Origin: Sphagnum magellanicum
Taxonomy: Eukaryota; Streptophyta; Sphagnopsida; Sphagnales; Sphagnaceae
DNA: 64,000 nucleotides
Assembly (NCBI GenBank): GCA_021904315.1
Contig: CM038918.1
Span: forward strand, 14,709,349 to 14,773,348
Direction of reading: 5' to 3'
Part shown: in pieces, positions 19,656-32,999 of the stretch
How positions within the stretch are numbered: the stretch's first letter is position 1
How the letters are laid out: each line of letters opens with the position of its first letter
Position numbers and translations under genes: made by a program
Notes under the pieces: generated by a model
What the model saw: the letters and a program-made list of their open reading frames with translations, nothing else
Told to the model about the DNA's origin: nothing
Databases searched by the model: none

Positions 19656-21249
19656 GTGGTGCAATATTGGGCACCAAATGGTGGGTAAAAATGCTAACGG
19701 TGAGGACAAAAAGGTTAGTAGGGTTATTGGTAGAAGTGAAATTTAAATTCCTACATAACATTTCACATTACTGTAACAACGTATTTGCATTTCACATGCC
19801 TATGTTCACTAATTAATATATTTTAAATATCAACAAACTTAATAATACCATTCATTCCAACATCATATTCATGGTTATTGCATGTAACCATAATCTACAT
19901 TTCAAAATACATTATATAAAACTCCAAAAACAAGATTACAATTAATTTCATAATAATCTGACACTATAGGAAATTCACACAATAGATGAACATATACTTC
20001 ACTATAAAAGTCTTTGCTTCTTTGTATTATTGAAAACATGAATCTAGATTACATGTAATCCCATGTTTTGTTGAAGAAAATCCCAAAACAACACTTAAAA
20101 TATGTGCTACATCAAAATAGAGTTTGTGGTTTTCTACCACAAGTACCTCTAACTCTTCCTATTCTTTTCTCTAAAAAAACTCCAACTCATCTTCTTCTCC
20201 TCCTTTTGTTTTCCAAAACTTTGCCTCTTTTGAATCATCCCAAGTCACATCATTATGATCCAAAACAACAAGAATTCAAAATTCAAACTAACAAAAATTC
20301 CCTAATTAATCTTTATCCTAATGGCCTTGTTCATTTCGAATCACATACTCAGCTTACCCCATTAACATTACCCCTTCTGTACTTTTGATTATGTCTGTGA
20401 AATCCTTCTAAAATAATAGAAATGAAATGATAATATTCTATATCCTTGTAAACATTTGTTTCCCCTGCCACAATACTATAATCCTAATCTACACAAAAAC
20501 TAATGGTTTTATATACATGTTTTGTTCTACATTTCTGATCCCGGCCCCACTAATTCAGTTTGTGGTTCAATGTCTAGATATCTTGGATATCTCTTCTTTT
20601 GGTGCTAGAAAAACCTCCACCTTTTCTTATTCCTAAATTCCCTTTAATTCTTTTTCTTCTTGACCCCCTCCTCTAAGGTCTTGTGGTATCTTTGGTTATA
20701 CCTCCCTGTCCTGAGCTGTTCAGAGATTGCATAACAGGAAATGAGATTGGGTTTGATACAGGTGTCTTCAACCTAATTTTGTTGCTGTGAATATTTCCAT
20801 GGTTTGAAACCTGAGATGTGCATCTAAACTAGGGCCAATACCCAAACCTTCACGACACATTAACTAGTTGTCCATGAGTTCACAACTACTGGTGAAGTTC
20901 ATTCAGTCTAGGCATTTGAAGGCTAGTGTATGATTTTGCAAGGATTTGTGTCTGCAACTCATATGCAACTTGTGTGAATATTAGATGAATTAGGTTTTTC
21001 ATTTTTAATTTCATCATTTTGCAAAATTTCACTAGTAAAAAAAAAATTCTGATGGAGCATGGGAATATAGAACATGTGCTTATGTAATTAGACTGTTTTC
21101 CTAATATATTTGCGTACACCCATTCATTGAGGAAATTGATTCTAATTTATGTTTACCATAAAGTATTAGAAAGCTTTTTCTTTATATTTGAAACTACCTA
21201 CATGCACAGAAGATGTGTTCATCAAAGAGTTCTGCCATTCCAGCTAAAA
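19656..21249. other. Intergenic DNA, nothing recognised
   Basis: AT-rich. Open frames at 20068-20388 and 20427-20636 are low-complexity (Leu/Pro/Thr) and have no domain. No repeat structure stands out. Confidence 0.45.
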
Positions 21250-21860
21250 AACCTTCACTAACTTTTGGGGCTGTGACCCTCAAACTAGGGAGGCCCTGGG
21301 TGCAGCAGGCATTCCAGTAAGTAACCCCAGTTTATAATGGAGGTATCAGTCCAGGTTGAAAATGGTGACAAATCACTTTGGAAATAAAAATTTCATGCAG
21401 TCAATGTGAAGGCTTGGGGGACTTAGTTTTTTTCTTTTGAGTTTTGGGGTGTTGGGGGGAGGATGGGTGGTTTTTTTGTTTTTTTCCTGTTCCCAAGTTC
21501 CTAAGGTATTCCCTAAGACGTTCCCAATAAACTTCATTTTTTTATTCCATATTGTTTGGTCATGGTTCAATTTTCATGTATATAAATTGTAAGAGTAGAA
21601 AATGTAATAGGATAGTATTGGGTGGGGGGATGACAATGCATGCTTCTATTTTGGGGAGGGAAGCATATTCAGGCTTCTATATTGGGGGCTGCCCCATGTT
21701 CCAAAACTATTGGTGATGGCCCAATTAAATGGTTCTTTTCTTTCTGGGAAAGAAAAGGAAAAAAAAACTACAACTTTTACTGTGGGTGCACCCCCACAGT
21801 AAGTCCAGGCCCAGGCTTGTCTTGAGGTCTTTTTGCATTGGCCAGGTCTTAGCTATGGTA
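21250..21860 (-). repeat. Dispersed repeat R1, inverted partial copy
   Basis: Read on the minus strand, the words of R1 appear in order: a TTTAATTGGGCCATCACCAAT block (21690-21730), a GGGAAGCATG-like block (21640-21665), ACATTGACTGCATG (around 21400) and the CACCATTTTCAACC end (21350-21375). The copy is diverged and broken by a GGGTGGGGGGATGAC tract. Confidence 0.55.
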
Positions 21861-24800
21861 TATAGATTATATAGGTAGGGTTTATGTTTCAATTTAGAGT
21901 CACAAGATTAGTTGGGAGGTGAGCCAATTCATGTCTTGTCACTTTGTGCTCCTCTCACAATAAATAAATATTTCATGCCTCATACATCATGGACTCATGC
22001 TTTTTAAGCTCTCCACAAATTCCAAGATTTTTTTCTTTGCAAAGTTGACCATTTACTTTCACATGAGAGAGGGGCCTTCCTTTTGAGTGTTCTCGAATGC
22101 CAAAAAAAAAGTCTAAATTTGACCCAACCTTGAACAAAGAATGGACAGGCCTCAGAACTATTGACCCGACCAAGGAATTGACAATCTAAAAAATTAGACT
22201 TGAACCAAATCCAACCAACATTGGTTTGAACTTTGAATGTGTGCAAGTTGACCTTCAGGAAGGCTTGTGGATTTAATGAAGTCGACCTTTCAACCCTTTG
22301 CTACTTGGCATCTCTCAAGATAATTCCTTTTTCAAAATACTGAGTAATTTGACAACTTCAACTCTATAGAAGATCCCAAAAATATGAGAAAGGGAGATAA
22401 TTATGAAATGAGAACTAATGAACTTTTTATCGGGTCTTGTGCTTGGTCATAAACAAAAATGACATGAATATTATTTTTGTAAAGCATTGTTGTATTTTTT
22501 CATTTGTTTATTTTAGTCTCACTAGGTTGAAGAAATTTTGTTTGCTAACATTGCAACAATGTTGTAAGAATAATAACTTACACAATTCAAAAGGTATTCT
22601 CCAGCTTGTTAGAGTATCTTTCACTAAATAAAAGTTGCCTGTCGACATATCCTTCCTCGCTCCCTCTCTCACTGCAACATTGTCCCCTACAATGTCTGAG
22701 CAACATTTTACGTAGAAGAAAGGTCTGCCCATAGACCCTTCTTCTATACTTAAACACTAGTGCTTAAAAAACAAGGATTAGTACAAGATGTATTTATTGA
22801 GTTCGATTCAAAACCAAATATGGGAAGGTTTCCCAAAGTTTCAATAGTCCATCATTGCAAGGTTCTTCTCTATAACAATATTTATTTGCAATATTAAACA
22901 TAATTGTCCATGTACTGTGAAACTTAGAGGACAATCTTTTGTCTTTGAAAATTGGCCAGCAAACGGTCCAATTTGTTTAATAGTTTCAAGCTCAGAACAA
23001 GGAATAACCCCTCATTTAACCATTTTTTAAAGATGAATGCTTAACTATTGTTAATTTTTTTATATGAAGAGCTCATAAGATCTCAAACTTGCTAAGGATT
23101 GAAAAAATAGGAATAAGATATTGAATCCAACATGAAATTCATCCACAGTATGCGACCAAAGTATTCATCCATAGAGTTTCCCAAAAAGAAACACAAAATA
23201 CAATTGCAGGTAATTGGCATATTGAAGATGTTATTTATGCAAGCAGATGCTCCTGACCAAGATTCAAGAGGACCTGTGTGCTTATTCCAAAAACTTCATA
23301 CACAAGTCAAGGCATATCGTCCATTGCTTGTCAAGTGATAAAACTTCTCACATATCAAATACAAGATGTTATCTACAACTACAAGAATTCAATGAAGGTG
23401 ATGCTCATTAGTTATATGTATGATAAATCCCCAGGGTGGGGGCATTCCCAAAATAAAGGGCCTCAGAAAAGGCAGTAGCTTAGTCCAGCCCCACAATTTG
23501 GGAATGTTCACCACCCATGGCCCTTACCCATCATAAAACATGAGGGCAACATCTATCTATCAAGGAAAGGTAGTTTGTTTTGTTTTGTAGTTATGAGATC
23601 CACCAAACTGGGATGCTTCACATTGTGTTCTTGGTGTCTTTGGAAAGCTCTAGACTAGGAGGGGTGCTTGGACTTCATTCCATGACAATTGGACTTGTGG
23701 TGCAAAAGTCCTTGAATATTGAATGATTTCTTCACTGAAAATTAAATTAAATTGTAGCTGAAAATTTCAGAGGAATTGGAATTTTGCATTTGGTGTTGTT
23801 GGAAAGATCTTGATGAGCATGATTTAATGGAATTTATTTGGTAAGATTTTGATTCAGAATGTGAGAAATATTGATTTTTAAGTGATATCTGCCGCTGAAA
23901 ATTCAAATTAATACCAAAAAATCATGCTTTGGAAGGAAAAATCACTTGAGGACATGGTAACACTTGGGCCAATGGCACAGGCCACACTAGTTATCATGAA
24001 GCAAAACATGCATAAATCAAGAGGCATAGAAGGGGCAGGGTCCTTCTGCCTAATCCTTAAGAGCGATATAAGAGAGGGAGGGATCCTAAGTACAGTTTCA
24101 CCCTTCAAGAGTTCACAACAATTGGTCACCCAACCAAATGACAAATGGATGCACTTTGAATACAAAATAAAATAATCTTGCCTAAATTTCCAAACTATAA
24201 CCTCACCCAGAGACAACACTTGAACACAACCCACCTGTTCCTGAGAGTAACTATACAAGCATAAGAAACTAATATGTTTATATAATTGAGCAATGTGATG
24301 GACTATGAAACAAACAGAAATGATGATATGAAACTCATGGTATGGACCCAAATTCCCTTAGGGGTGCTGCTTTGCACAAAACCCAAGGTGGATCATACTA
24401 ATACTGATCTTTTCTAACGATGCTAACTGCTTTTGGCAGGCTCCTACATCTTTCTTACACACCCAAAGGCATCGCAGACCTTCAATAACACTCAAATCAC
24501 CTATATTGCTACTGCCGCAACTTGGCACAACCCTGCATCCTCTCCAACAAAACCTGAGGTGCAAGCATAATCGCCTAGGTGACAGCCAGTGTTGACTCTA
24601 GCAATGCAAACAGGGACTTCTACACACCAAATTGACTGTATAAGACACAGGTATATTTAAACCAAAACAAGAGCTTGGGTAGCAGACACAGATTGTCCTG
24701 CTTTGAGGTGCTGGCCTGGTACATATAAACACTGTTTGGTAAAACTCCTAGTCTCCCATCTCCTAACATGTGGCAGCTGTTATCTTGGCTGTTTACCAGG

Positions 24801-25019
24801 AGGTACACAGTGATCCCAGATGTTTGTTGTTTGTACAGCAGACAAAAAGCATAGGAGAAACTGGTCCTGTTGCTGTTGGTGTACAAAGGGCACGTCAGTG
24901 CCATTGTGTTTGCAGTTCACCAAAAAATCACAGTGAAACATCCAAATTGAGCAACTTCAGCTGTTGCAAACCTCACTCCCCTGTTTCCTTGCTAGAAGTC
25001 ACCTCAAAATAGAATTAAG
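21861..25019. other. Intergenic DNA and 3' flank of the RIK-like gene
   Basis: No gene is recognised up to 24350. From about 24350 to 25019 the base composition becomes less AT-rich, consistent with the 3' UTR and downstream region of the minus-strand gene ending at 25020. The open frames at 23908-24351 and 24620-24904 (minus) show no domain. Confidence 0.45.
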
Positions 25020-28000
25020 TTAGGCAGCCCAAAAGGGTTTCCTGTCGAAGTAGGAGGGCTCTGATGGTGGCTCTCCTTTTGAGTCTTCATCTTCCTCTTC
25101 TGCATACTCCACAAGCTTCAGCCCTGTCAAACAAGCACAAGTCAATATAATCTATCAGTGTCACCATTTGGAATCAAAGCTCCATAGCAAAGAGGGACAA
25201 AGGAAAGTATCCCAGAGGCTGGTCACAATTGTACAGTAAAACCCCTCCTTTTGTTGAACAGCAGAACAGCATTCCAACAGTAATACAGGATGACAGAACT
25301 GTCACATTTTGAAGACAAACTTAGGAATTTACCCTCCTTTTGAGGTGAAGATGGGCTTGGTGTCTTCAGGGGTGGAGGCAGTACACTTCTAGAGGGAGGA
25401 GGTGGCATAAGTTTCTTCACCAACTTCGACAGATTCTTGTCTTTTTCACCAGACAATGACAGAGATCGTTCTTCCAGCCTTGAGGGAAGAGTACCTTCAT
25501 GGACCTGCAGCGAAAGGAAAATGCAGAACAAAAGAACAGAATGGGCACAAAATGTTATTAGATATGGTTAGCTATGATGTTTGTCATAGATGATACCAAC
25601 TGCACAACAAAGCAATGCAAGAATCAGAAAAAGAAGACTACTGAAAAGCTCCAGATGAGGTGAAATGGCCAAAATTGCAAGCATCATGGCAGCAGCTAGA
25701 GCAACTGTGCTCCTCTTTAATAAGGACATCAGCATATCCCAACTCCTTGTAAGATTCCTGTGAAACATAGAAATGTGAGTCCACAATGATGGCGCAGCAC
25801 GAGTCAGCATCGGTGGCAGGGAAAACATTAAATACCTGGTACATGCACCATGCCATGTCAGTAAAAAAAAAACAATGATCCTACTCCAGACACCATGAGG
25901 GTGATATGAAGTGGAGGCCAGCATTCTGTACGGCAGCCTGATATCAGTTTGTCCTACAAGAAAAAGCAATACCTGGGCCACAGACATTAAATGAGACTTT
26001 GATAGCACTATTGTAAACTTCTAACCACATCCAAATCATTCAGGTCCAGAAAAGACCACTTATATCCACTCAGTTTTTCTCAGCTTTCTCAGCCATAGCT
26101 TTGAAGTCAAAACAAATCTATCCCATGCACCTGAGAGTCATTTCTTGCTGTTTGATTGACAGACATTGGAAACTCCTGAAATTTGCGCCTCTCTTTCTGT
26201 GAAGGTCCATCTCTTCGCTTCTCCACCTGCCAATCACTTTGTCCATGGTAGGGTTTGACTCCTTGAGCATCAGCACCCTGCAGACCACCCACTGCCAACC
26301 CATTTCCTGACCTAACAGAGTCAGGAGGTGGAGGCCTTTGCAATGCTTGTGCAACTTGTTGAAGAGGAGACACCTGAGGATAAACACCACCATAGCCACT
26401 GTAGTTTGTAAGAGGATGTTGCAGTCCCCCAGGTCCCTGATTGTATGGGTTGGAATTCTGCAGCCTGCAGTTTGCATTTGTATCAGATCGAGGAGGTCCT
26501 GCAAAAACAAGAAGGACGTGGTCATGAATAGGTGAGGGATGCATATGCCAGTTCGCTGAGTCAAACCTTGTGATTTGAGATTATTCTTCAGTGCATCCAA
26601 AGATTGATGATATCTTCACAGCTTCATCACATCATACTGCTTATATTTTGTGTAGTTAGGTTTAATTTTGTAGGTCTGATAACATGCTGCAGTGCTCTAT
26701 ATGCCAATTCTACCTCCCTTGTAGAATGGGACAGGATAAATGTTAGATACCAATATATTACCTTCTGTGATAGAACAAAGATTTGGCAGATGCAGCAAAG
26801 GTGTATTTGCCACAAATGCTGGTGCAGATGGGCTGCTGACAGATATTGGAATTTGCTCTGTTGCTGATCTGGATTCTGGCTCACTTTTGATACTACTGGA
26901 ACTTTCTGTGGTCACACCTGTTGTGCTGCCCCCTGCAAGTTGTTGTGGGGGTGGAACTGCACCATAAACCTTGGTTGGAGGTAACCTGCAATGCATGTGT
27001 GAGAAAGCAGAACCCAACTCGCAAAGAGAATAGCTACTCCAATATCCTCCATGCATACAAATCCAAAGAGCAGCTCGGTTAAGACTTACGAATGGCTTAC
27101 GAAATAGAAAGAAATGAACCCATTAAGTATGCTATTGGGTCACAGCCTGCAAGAATCTGAGCTGTTGACAAAGGCCCATAAGCTGATAACACCAATGCCC
27201 CGAAGCAAGACAGAGTGTGGATCAGTCATACAGGGGGAAAGAACATCCATCCATGATCTCTCAGAGACCTGCTGAAGTCACTTACATGTTAGCGTAAGGG
27301 TCCATAAATATCTTCTCTGTTGCAGGAGGTTGCAACGCTGGTGCAGCCATTGGCATCGCAGAAACAGGAGGCCATGGTCCAGGGCCTGGGGCACACACTG
27401 ATGGATAGAAAGAGCCCCCTTGTGTTTGAGCTCCCATTGTCCCTGGATATTGAACTCTTGGTTGTTGATATGCAAGGTGTGGTTGTTGACTGACACTCAA
27501 CAGATGAGAGGGAGCTGGAGCAAGGTCCAATGCAGGTCCACCTGTTGCTGCTTGATATGATGGCCTGCATCACATACTGGAGGGGCTTAAAACACTTTTC
27601 TCTATTATTTGAGTTGTATTACACCACTCTCACATTTCTAAGAAGAAGCATACACATTGCAGGGACAAAGAAGTGTACCAGAAAGCAACGCTATCAGAGT
27701 GGATGGTTTCCAACAAATTGTCAGCTAGCTGCCGTGCATCATCCAAACTCTTGAAGTTGTCACCAGTGATAAGAAGGTGTAATGGTTGTTGTGCTTCTGC
27801 TAAACAACCACATGACTTCAGACTCAAATAGCATGTTCAATGCTAACACCAAGCAGCTCAGCAGGTAAACCAAAACTGACATCCTACTAGCCTGATGAAA
27901 AAAGTACATAATTGTTCAAGACGCTCAATACAAACCCCAAACTCTTACTCTACTAAAGAAGGATGAACCTGAACCATTTCCAATTGAGAAATCAATGTTA

Positions 28001-31000
28001 TTGTCTACAATGACTTCATGCAAATATGCCATAAAACTCATAGCAGGGCCTCCAAGGTCCACTTTCAGCCCTATGGCATGGAATGTCCCTGAAACACAAT
28101 CCACACTCACAGGCACTAGTCTGAAATGAAGATGTTTACCTTCACCTGAAAAGGATTCCAGATAGCCAGAAGCTTTCCCATGCACAGCAACCTCAGTGCC
28201 TGTCTCAGTCATGATGTGCTTTAAATACCGATCCTGCATAATTTTGCAATCCAAAATCCCCACCAAAGCCAACAACACCACCACACAATCTCTCCCAAAG
28301 AAGTGGAGATGTCAGGGACTACTTCATTTGAACTCTTAAAAGTAAGGTCAAGGAAATGAAACAAATTGCTCAAAGCTGGACAAGCATGACAATCATTCAG
28401 TATAGACCAGACAAAAATTTCAAGTTCTGGCCATCCTACAAATACAAAACACATCAACCTAAGAGAAAATCAACCAAGTGGTGGACAATGGAGCCACAGG
28501 CTATACATACACATCAACTCAAATTTAGGTACAATTCTGACTTTTCAACAATCTGCTATTCTTCCTATAAAATTTGGGATCACCACAACAAAAAGTGGCA
28601 AATCAACTGTAACAAAGTTTCCCAATCTTGAGACCATCCCAGTTCTTCTAGTGAAAGAAAGTTCACAGATTTGGGACTGAAAAGAATTCTTGGAGACTTA
28701 GACCTACCAAGGTCACTCTAAGTCAGTGTCCAAAGATGGGAGAAGCTCCAGAAAAGACACTTTAAAGACAATGCCACCTCCAAAGTTTTTCTGGCATAAA
28801 AACAAAGTTTAAATGACTGTGTATGCTACCAAGTTGTACAGTGTTTCTAAAGTCTAGTACTGCCTACAAACATGCTAAACAAGGGCTACAGCACTGAAAT
28901 CTAGTGTGTCCTCTTTCTCATCTGCTCATTTTCCTACTACAGTCCATAAGGATTACACAAGCAAACCTTACTGTCTTTACTTCCATCCGTTCCCACAACT
29001 GTTCAAAAGGCAGGTAAAGGCAAAAGGCAATGCTGTGAGGAGCTCATGCTCCCAACATCTTCAAGGTCTGGCTTCAACTAACTGGATGTGCATTAGCTGT
29101 CAAGGTGGGAACTACCAAAACTGCAAGAAACAGATCACACAAAATTCTGCTATGACACAAAATCTAGCTGCCCCATTGTTTGAACCATTCCCAAGGTCTC
29201 TACAGTCCCATCCACCAATCAATAATTCATCAGCCCATCTCTACATTCCCTCCCCTCAGTTATGCAATCTGACAATGCATGAAATTGTAGTGCTTGTAGA
29301 CACTCTTGACCAGAGACTCAAAAAGCCCAAAACAAAGTGGGTGAGGAGATGATGTAAAAGATGAGCACAGCGACAAAGGGTTTAAACACATGCAAATGGA
29401 ATGCCATACACAAGACATGTGACAACAGAACCAAGAATCTTTACTTATGAAAACAAGTCTCTCCAAATAAAGTACAAGTGTCCACAAGAGCCTGGTTACT
29501 ATCAAGCAAAGAGCCCCAGTGCTTACATTTGGCCCACGAATTCGCCCAACCAGATTAAATGATGGATCAGCCAAAAATCCCACATTTACCACCAAACTCA
29601 ATGGTGGCCCTCCCTGCAAGAAAAATATCACAAGGTTGATGTTCATGAGTTAACTGGGCAAATGGAGTCAAAAAAAGGATAGACTGTTTAGGTTAGGTTA
29701 CCAACTGGATAGTGCACCAGAAGTGTGTTGCAATGCTAAGTATCATTATAGTAAAGTTTGTCATGCTTTCACACTGCTTCTCCAAGAAAAAGCTTTACCT
29801 AAGATATTCTAAGACCCTTCATACGAACACAATTTGGACACTATTGAATTTGTAGATGCATTACCTGACTCCTAAGAATGACTATGATACTTACCCCACC
29901 ATTTTGTACTGTTCCTGCAGAAGGTGGACCCTGCTTCATCATCTCTTCTACCAGAGCTGCTGCTGCATCCACTGACTTGATACGCTCTGTGGTGTCCTTC
30001 AGCTGCAAGAAAACCTCAGTGAAAAAAAACATCTAAGCTCAAGTTCATTATCTACTAATCCCACAAGCAACCAAACCATGCACCTTTAAACAACAGAAGC
30101 TAAAGATGCAAAACCTCTTCACCTGTATTTCATCTTTTGGCTTCCTCAAACTGCCGAGAATCACACATGCAGAGATGAAAGCTGTAATGTTGCACTCCAT
30201 ACCATAAAACATTCTCATATTGTGGCATCTACTCCCTATTTGCACATGTAACAGACACACCCAGATCCTAAACATGGGAAAAAAATTGGAAAAACTGGAC
30301 ATATAAAACCTTCCTCATGTCGTATCAAAGAAAGTCAATGTACCTGATCAACCAAGCACAAGAGATGAACAGCCTTAAAGCATTACAATGGTAGTGAACC
30401 ACAATAGCACAGAAGTGTACTGCTAAAATAGCCACTTAGTAACAGGGATGTTCTGAGTAGTTCCCTCTGCAGGACATCTCACCTGAACACCAGCAGAAAT
30501 ATGAAGATAAAGGGGCTTCTCAGAATCTGGAGGTTCATTTGGTGGACGAAATCGACCCCTGCTACCACATTACAATCAGAACCCATGAGGCACAACCCAT
30601 GGCCATATGGTGACCCCAAAAGCCCATTGGGTTATGGAATCAAATATCTCTATGAATGATAGCACAGCAGTCCATCCACAATGAAGGAAAAAATTGATTA
30701 ACTATTATACTGCTAACAGGAAAACTCATCAACAGCAAGAAACAAACCTTGTAATGACTACAGCACCTGTTTTAGCTTGAATCTGCAGCAAGATTATGAA
30801 CCTGTCAGTTCCTCTTCTATCTACAGATGCTGCAAATATTTGCAAGAGAACTACTTGCAGTGTTCAGGCAACTTCAAATAAAAATTTCAAATAGAAGCGA
30901 GATTTGTATAAAACCAAAAACAACATAAACACATGCAAGCAACCTTAGTTTGATGATGATGAAAGCTGGACACAAACTTGTCTCACTTCCATCATCAAGA

Positions 31001-32827
31001 TTCACTTCAGACATAGAATTTTGAACAAGTGCCCAAGTTCTACTACAAATAGATTTTTACAAGATCAATTCTTTGCACAGCAAAAGCAGTTCAAGTACAC
31101 AGCAAGTTTATTTAAGTCACAAAATCCGTTAGCTCTTCTCAGGGCCCAAAAAAGAAAGCATACTTCTTCCTGTGTCTGCCGCTTGGTCAATTTATATCGT
31201 ACTCCTGGATCTGCATCATTGATAATTATCTCACGAGCAATAACTTCATCATGAATCTTCACTGGATGTATCAACCCCTTGGTCACAAGATCCTGCAGCA
31301 TTGATCTTCCAAACATCAGCACACCATATAATAACTCTCATGAGTATCAAGAAATCTCCACATTCATGATTAAGGAAACCAGGACCAGGTGAAAAGAAAT
31401 TCTTAAGTCAAAGAGAAACTCCTAGATAAGGACTGAAGAAATGGGGAGAAGAAAAACACAGAGGGAAGAACTAGAATGAAAAGAACTCTCCCAACAGTGG
31501 GTATAGGCTGGTGATAGCCTACATACTGAGTTTCCCTGGTTGAGGGAACTGTGGGCAGAATCATTCCCTGTGAAAACCAGAGGAATCCTCTCTTTGTACA
31601 TCAACCATCAACCACCTTCCTTGTAAGACCTAAAATGTGTCACTACTTCAATCTGTCACTGTTTGATTCTTCAAGTTCCTAACATGTTCCTCTTCCAGGC
31701 ACAGCCAACTTCCCCTACTGTTGATTTCAAAATTCACCTTTTACTGTTGTGTCACCACAGTCCACTCAAAGAATCTTCAAATGAGATTTCTAATTGCAGA
31801 CATATACATCTGTCCCTTTCTCTGCAGTAAAAAGAGACTGGAGGGAAGCAAACAACCAACTGTACTGAAGGACTCTGATCCAAGAGAAAGAGTGACCTGA
31901 TTGATCTTTTGCACAATAGCTACAGCTGCATTGTTTGGCACTGTTGAACATGGAGCAGAATATGGTACTAGAGGCATGGGTAATGTCATTGTTGGGAAAG
32001 CCCCGACCAAAGAAGCCAACATATTGGGCATCCCCAAGCCAGTTGAATTGCCAGCCCCGCCAAACAGCATGCCTGGCATTGCTGAGACTGTATAAGCTGC
32101 CATAGCAACAGCCTCTCCAGGCTGGTCCCATTTTCTCTTTTTCCTGCAGGACACAGCACCAGGTTCAATCTTTGCCATCATGCATGTACCCTTTAATATA
32201 CAGTAGTTTGTCACAGAGATTTTGCAGCAAATTTATTTTCTTTAATGTCACGGGCACTTTCAGATATGTAGCAGAAATTAAACTGATCTTCCTAAACCCT
32301 AAACCCAACAGGACCCTCGACACTAGACTCAAAGAAACGTCATGCAATTTAGTAACATCACATTGTCGTACCATCAAATGGTCATGCCATGGCTTCTCTG
32401 TATCTTCTTATAAACCTTAAACCCTAAACACATCATGCGTAACATGCCTGCAGAAGCGATACTTTGTCCTGCAAATTCTAGAGGCAAGAAGAACCAAGGA
32501 TTCTATCGCGCAACGGGATAGTTCCTTCATCCCTGCACTGCAAAGCAGATGGCAAAAATTGCGTCACTTTAGGATCGGTTGCCCCACGCATCCGAAACAG
32601 TAGCCTCTCAAAACCAAAGCCACAATTTGACTAGCTGCAAGAGATGTAAAAATAAAACCGGTACCGAAACAAGAACATTGACGCGATTCTTCCGGATACT
32701 GATTCACCAAGGAGTGTACAAATGAGACCAGTTATTTGTCAGAATTTGCAGAGCTATTCGAAAGCTCTAGTAGCGCTAATGAACACACTAACCTTTGGCG
32801 AATAGCCGGGGTAGATGAATCCGCCAT
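25020..32827 (-). CDS. RIK: RIK/KHDC4-like KH-domain RNA-binding protein
   Basis: Fourteen exons read on the minus strand with consistent phases: 32827-32793, 32143-31897, 31292-31164, 30782-30748, 30558-30483, 30002-29895, 29613-29527, 28233-28140, 27796-27679, 27564-27286, 26985-26762, 26498-26131, 25504-25333 and 25123-25020. Together they give 2076 nt, 691 residues plus TAA, with no break. The start MADSSTPAIRQ runs into a basic RKKRKWDQP motif (12-20), a probable nuclear signal. A first KH-like module lies at about 80-205 (VAIVQKINQ, IIINDADPGVRYKLTKRQTQ, TGAVVITRGRF). A second lies at about 215-308 (VGFLADPSFNLVGRIRGPN, IMTETGTEVAVHG). KVYGAVPPPQQL (408-419), a Pro/Gln-rich centre, MPPPPSRSVLPPP near 635, an acidic stretch and a terminal RKPFWAA follow. 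This order is that of plant RIK (RS2-interacting KH protein) and animal KHDC4/BLOM7. In plants RIK was found as a partner of the RS2/AS1 Myb repressor; the animal protein is linked to splicing. Its length exceeds the ~580 residues I recall for the Arabidopsis protein, mainly in the centre. Introns are 114 to 1293 bp. Confidence 0.9.
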
Positions 32828-32942
32828 CTCCGACCTCGTCAGCTACTCTGTTGCCCCGCGCACATGAGCCAAGACGGCGGCGCAAGACGATGGCGTACGC
32901 TGGTGCAGACGACGAAGCGCAAAAACTCTTTGGGTACGCTCG

Positions 32943-32990
32943 CGCTCTCTCTCTCTCCAATCTCTACAGCAAACCCTAGGGTTTGTGTGA
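32943..32990 (-). promoter_or_regulatory. Telo-box palindrome and CT tract upstream of the RIK-like gene
   Basis: About 145 bp upstream of the ATG lies AAACCCTAGGGTTT (32971-32984), a perfect 14-base palindrome holding the telo-box AAACCCTA on both strands. Next to it is a CT tract on the plus strand (GA on the minus) at 32943-32957. Telo-boxes near the start are known from plant genes of the translation and RNA machinery. A promoter role is inferred from position. Confidence 0.6.
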
Positions 32991-32999
32991 GCAAAGCCC

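Noticed and set aside
25568-26008. 145-codon minus-strand ORF with hydrophobic stretches
   Set aside because: It lies inside intron 12 of the RIK-like gene and has no family resemblance. At most it overlaps a small alternative exon.
29260-29526. Minus-strand ORF extending past exon 7 of the RIK-like gene
   Set aside because: It is read-through of the donor GTAAGC into the intron. Phase and homology support splicing at 29527.
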